Shown here piece by piece: positions 63,047-64,000 of a stretch of 64,000 nt of DNA (positions within the stretch are counted from its first letter, which is position 1; every line of letters begins with the position of its first letter). Source of the stretch: Pseudomonas guangdongensis (GTDB lineage Bacteria > Pseudomonadota > Gammaproteobacteria > Pseudomonadales > Pseudomonadaceae); the NCBI RefSeq assembly GCF_900105885.1, contig NZ_LT629780.1, forward strand, positions 1,736,001 to 1,800,000, given 5' to 3'. The notes under the pieces were generated by a model. That model did no database searches. It saw only the letters and a program-made list of their open reading frames with translations, and had not been told where the DNA came from. The position numbers were made by a program, and so were the translations under genes.

Positions 63047-64000
63047 ATGCCCATGCAAGCGACCGATCTGCTGCTGGGTGGCCTGGCGGTCGGCCTGCCG
63101 GCCCTGGTGCTGCTGTACCTGCTGGCGCAGCGCGGCAGCCGTGGCGCGGCGCAGCTCGCCCTGCTCGCGGAGCGCCTGGCCACCAGTGAGCAGGCCCGCC
63201 AGCAGCTGCAGGCGCCCCTGCAGCAGGCCCAGGGCGAGGTACAGCGCCAGCAGCGCCTGCTGGCCGAGCTGCAGGCCGACAACGCGGCGCTGCGCCGCGA
63301 GGTGCAGCTGCTCGGCGCCGAGCGTCAGGAGGCGGCGCGCGCGGCGCTGCGCCATGCCGAGGAACGTCGCGAGCTGGAGGGCGAGCTGCGCGAGCTGGAA
63401 GGCGAGCGCGCCGCCCTGCAGGCCGCCCTGCGCGAACAGCAGCAGGGCCACCGTCAGCGCCTGGAGGACATGCAGGCGGCCCGCGACGAGCTGCGCGCGC
63501 AGTTCGCCGAGCTGGCCGGACGGATCTTCGAGGAGCGCGAGCAGCGTTTCGCCGAGAACAGCCAGCAGCGCCTCGGCCAGTTGCTCGACCCGCTGCGCGA
63601 GCGCATCCACAGCTTCGAGCAGCGCGTCGAGCAGAGCTACCAGCAGGAGGCCCGCGAGCGCTTCTCGCTGGGCAAGGAGCTGGAGCGCCTGCAGCAGCTC
63701 AACCAGCGCCTCGGCGAGGAGGCGCACAACCTCAGCCGCGCGCTGCAGGGGCAGAAGACCCAGGGCAACTGGGGCGAGCTGGTGCTGGAACGGGTGCTCG
63801 AACACGCCGGCCTGCAGAAGGGCCGCGAGTACGACACCCAGGTCAGCCTGCGCGGCGCCGGCGGCGAGCGCTTCCAGCCCGACGTGCTGATCCGCCTGCC
63901 CGGCGAGCGCCAGGTGGTGGTGGATGCCAAGGTCAGCCTGAGCGCCTGGCAGCAGCATGTCGCCGCCGAGGACGAGGCGACCCGCAGCCAGGCGCTGCGC
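63047..64000 (+). CDS. rmuC: DNA recombination protein RmuC, 3' truncated by window edge
   Basis: The first 318 codons of an RmuC protein. A membrane segment near the N-terminus (about residues 6-24, LLLGGLAVGLPALVLLYLL) is followed by a long coiled coil rich in Gln, Glu, Arg and Ala (about 30-210), then the start of the nuclease-like core with GQKTQGNWGELVLERVLEHAGL, REYDTQVSLR and FQPDVLIRLPGERQVVVDAKVSLSAW, in which the last segment holds the predicted catalytic DxK. RmuC limits DNA inversion at short repeats in E. coli. GGAGG lies six bases before the ATG at 63047. Confidence 0.93.
   Translation, partial: MPMQATDLLLGGLAVGLPALVLLYLLAQRGSRGAAQLALLAERLATSEQARQQLQAPLQQAQGEVQRQQRLLAELQADNAALRREVQLLGAERQEAARAALRHAEERRELEGELRELEGERAALQAALREQQQGHRQRLEDMQAARDELRAQFAELAGRIFEEREQRFAENSQQRLGQLLDPLRERIHSFEQRVEQSYQQEARERFSLGKELERLQQLNQRLGEEAHNLSRALQGQKTQGNWGELVLERVLEHAGLQKGREYDTQVSLRGAGGERFQPDVLIRLPGERQVVVDAKVSLSAWQQHVAAEDEATRSQALR

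Overview
The window is GC-rich chromosomal DNA, gap-free and coding-dense, from a gammaproteobacterium of the family Pseudomonadaceae (Pseudomonas or a close relative such as Azotobacter). The assignment rests on gene content and order recalled from Pseudomonas: ffh-rpsP-rimM-trmD-rplS; rnr-rlmB-rpsF-rpsR-DUF2232-rplI-dnaB-alr; proA-nadD-rsfS-rlmH-mrdA-rodA-mltB-rlpA-dacA-DUF493-lipB-lipA; and guaB-guaA, purL and purT close together. No phage, insertion sequence, CRISPR array or plasmid gene was found. As recalled, these blocks lie far apart in P. aeruginosa, so the window looks like a rearranged core genome rather than an island.

Layout. 1-5.2 kb: the 3' part of hldE (LPS heptose synthesis), an RfaH/NusG-like antiterminator, a ketoacyl-ACP-synthase-III-like enzyme of unknown product, a family protein of unknown role, a 72-residue protein, a flavin-reductase-fold protein and arfB (ribosome rescue). 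5.4-8.5 kb: guaB-guaA. 8.7-13.8 kb: a DUF445 membrane protein, a Tat-exported multicopper oxidase, tadA, and a chemoreceptor with a C-terminal CheR/CheB-tethering pentapeptide. 14.3-23.7 kb: mltF and purL (divergent), a NIF3/YqfO-like protein, an L,D-transpeptidase, a CoA-type Nudix hydrolase, and a coupled gamma-carbonic-anhydrase/DUF1289/purT set. 23.7-29.6 kb: a CorC/HlyC-type protein and a CcsA-like protein on the minus strand, then ffh and the rpsP-rimM-trmD-rplS operon. 29.8-30.2 kb: two tandem tRNA-Leu(CAG) genes on the minus strand with their own promoter and terminator. 30.3-38.6 kb: rnr-rlmB, rpsF-rpsR-DUF2232-rplI with an S6:S18-type leader, dnaB and alr. 38.7-46.9 kb: a YqiA/YcfP-like esterase, parE, a phytase-family esterase-like protein, parC, and a YgiQ radical SAM protein. 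47.1-51.5 kb: a divergent hemerythrin, a Rossmann protein, lrgA-lrgB, a DedA-PAP2 fusion and mpg. 51.7-62.7 kb: proA to lipA, a run of closely spaced genes joining proline, NAD and lipoate synthesis, ribosome maturation and the rod-shape peptidoglycan machinery. 63.0-64.0 kb: the start of rmuC.

The dominant themes are purine synthesis (guaB, guaA, purL, purT), cell-wall synthesis and turnover (mltF, L,D-transpeptidase, alr, mrdA, rodA, mltB, rlpA, dacA) and translation (ribosomal proteins, rRNA/tRNA modification enzymes, tadA, arfB, rsfS, tRNAs). Regulation visible in the DNA includes strong sigma70-type promoters before guaB, rpsP, rpsF and the tRNA genes, a leader that can sequester the rpsF ribosome-binding site, and many long perfect hairpins at gene ends.

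The observations most worth a second look are a hemerythrin that appears to have lost exactly the two histidines of one iron site, an ops-like element between the rfaH-like gene and the KAS-III-like gene, a possible leaderless mRNA for mltF, the pentapeptide on the chemoreceptor, and an AT-rich block with a perfect DnaA box upstream of rmuC.
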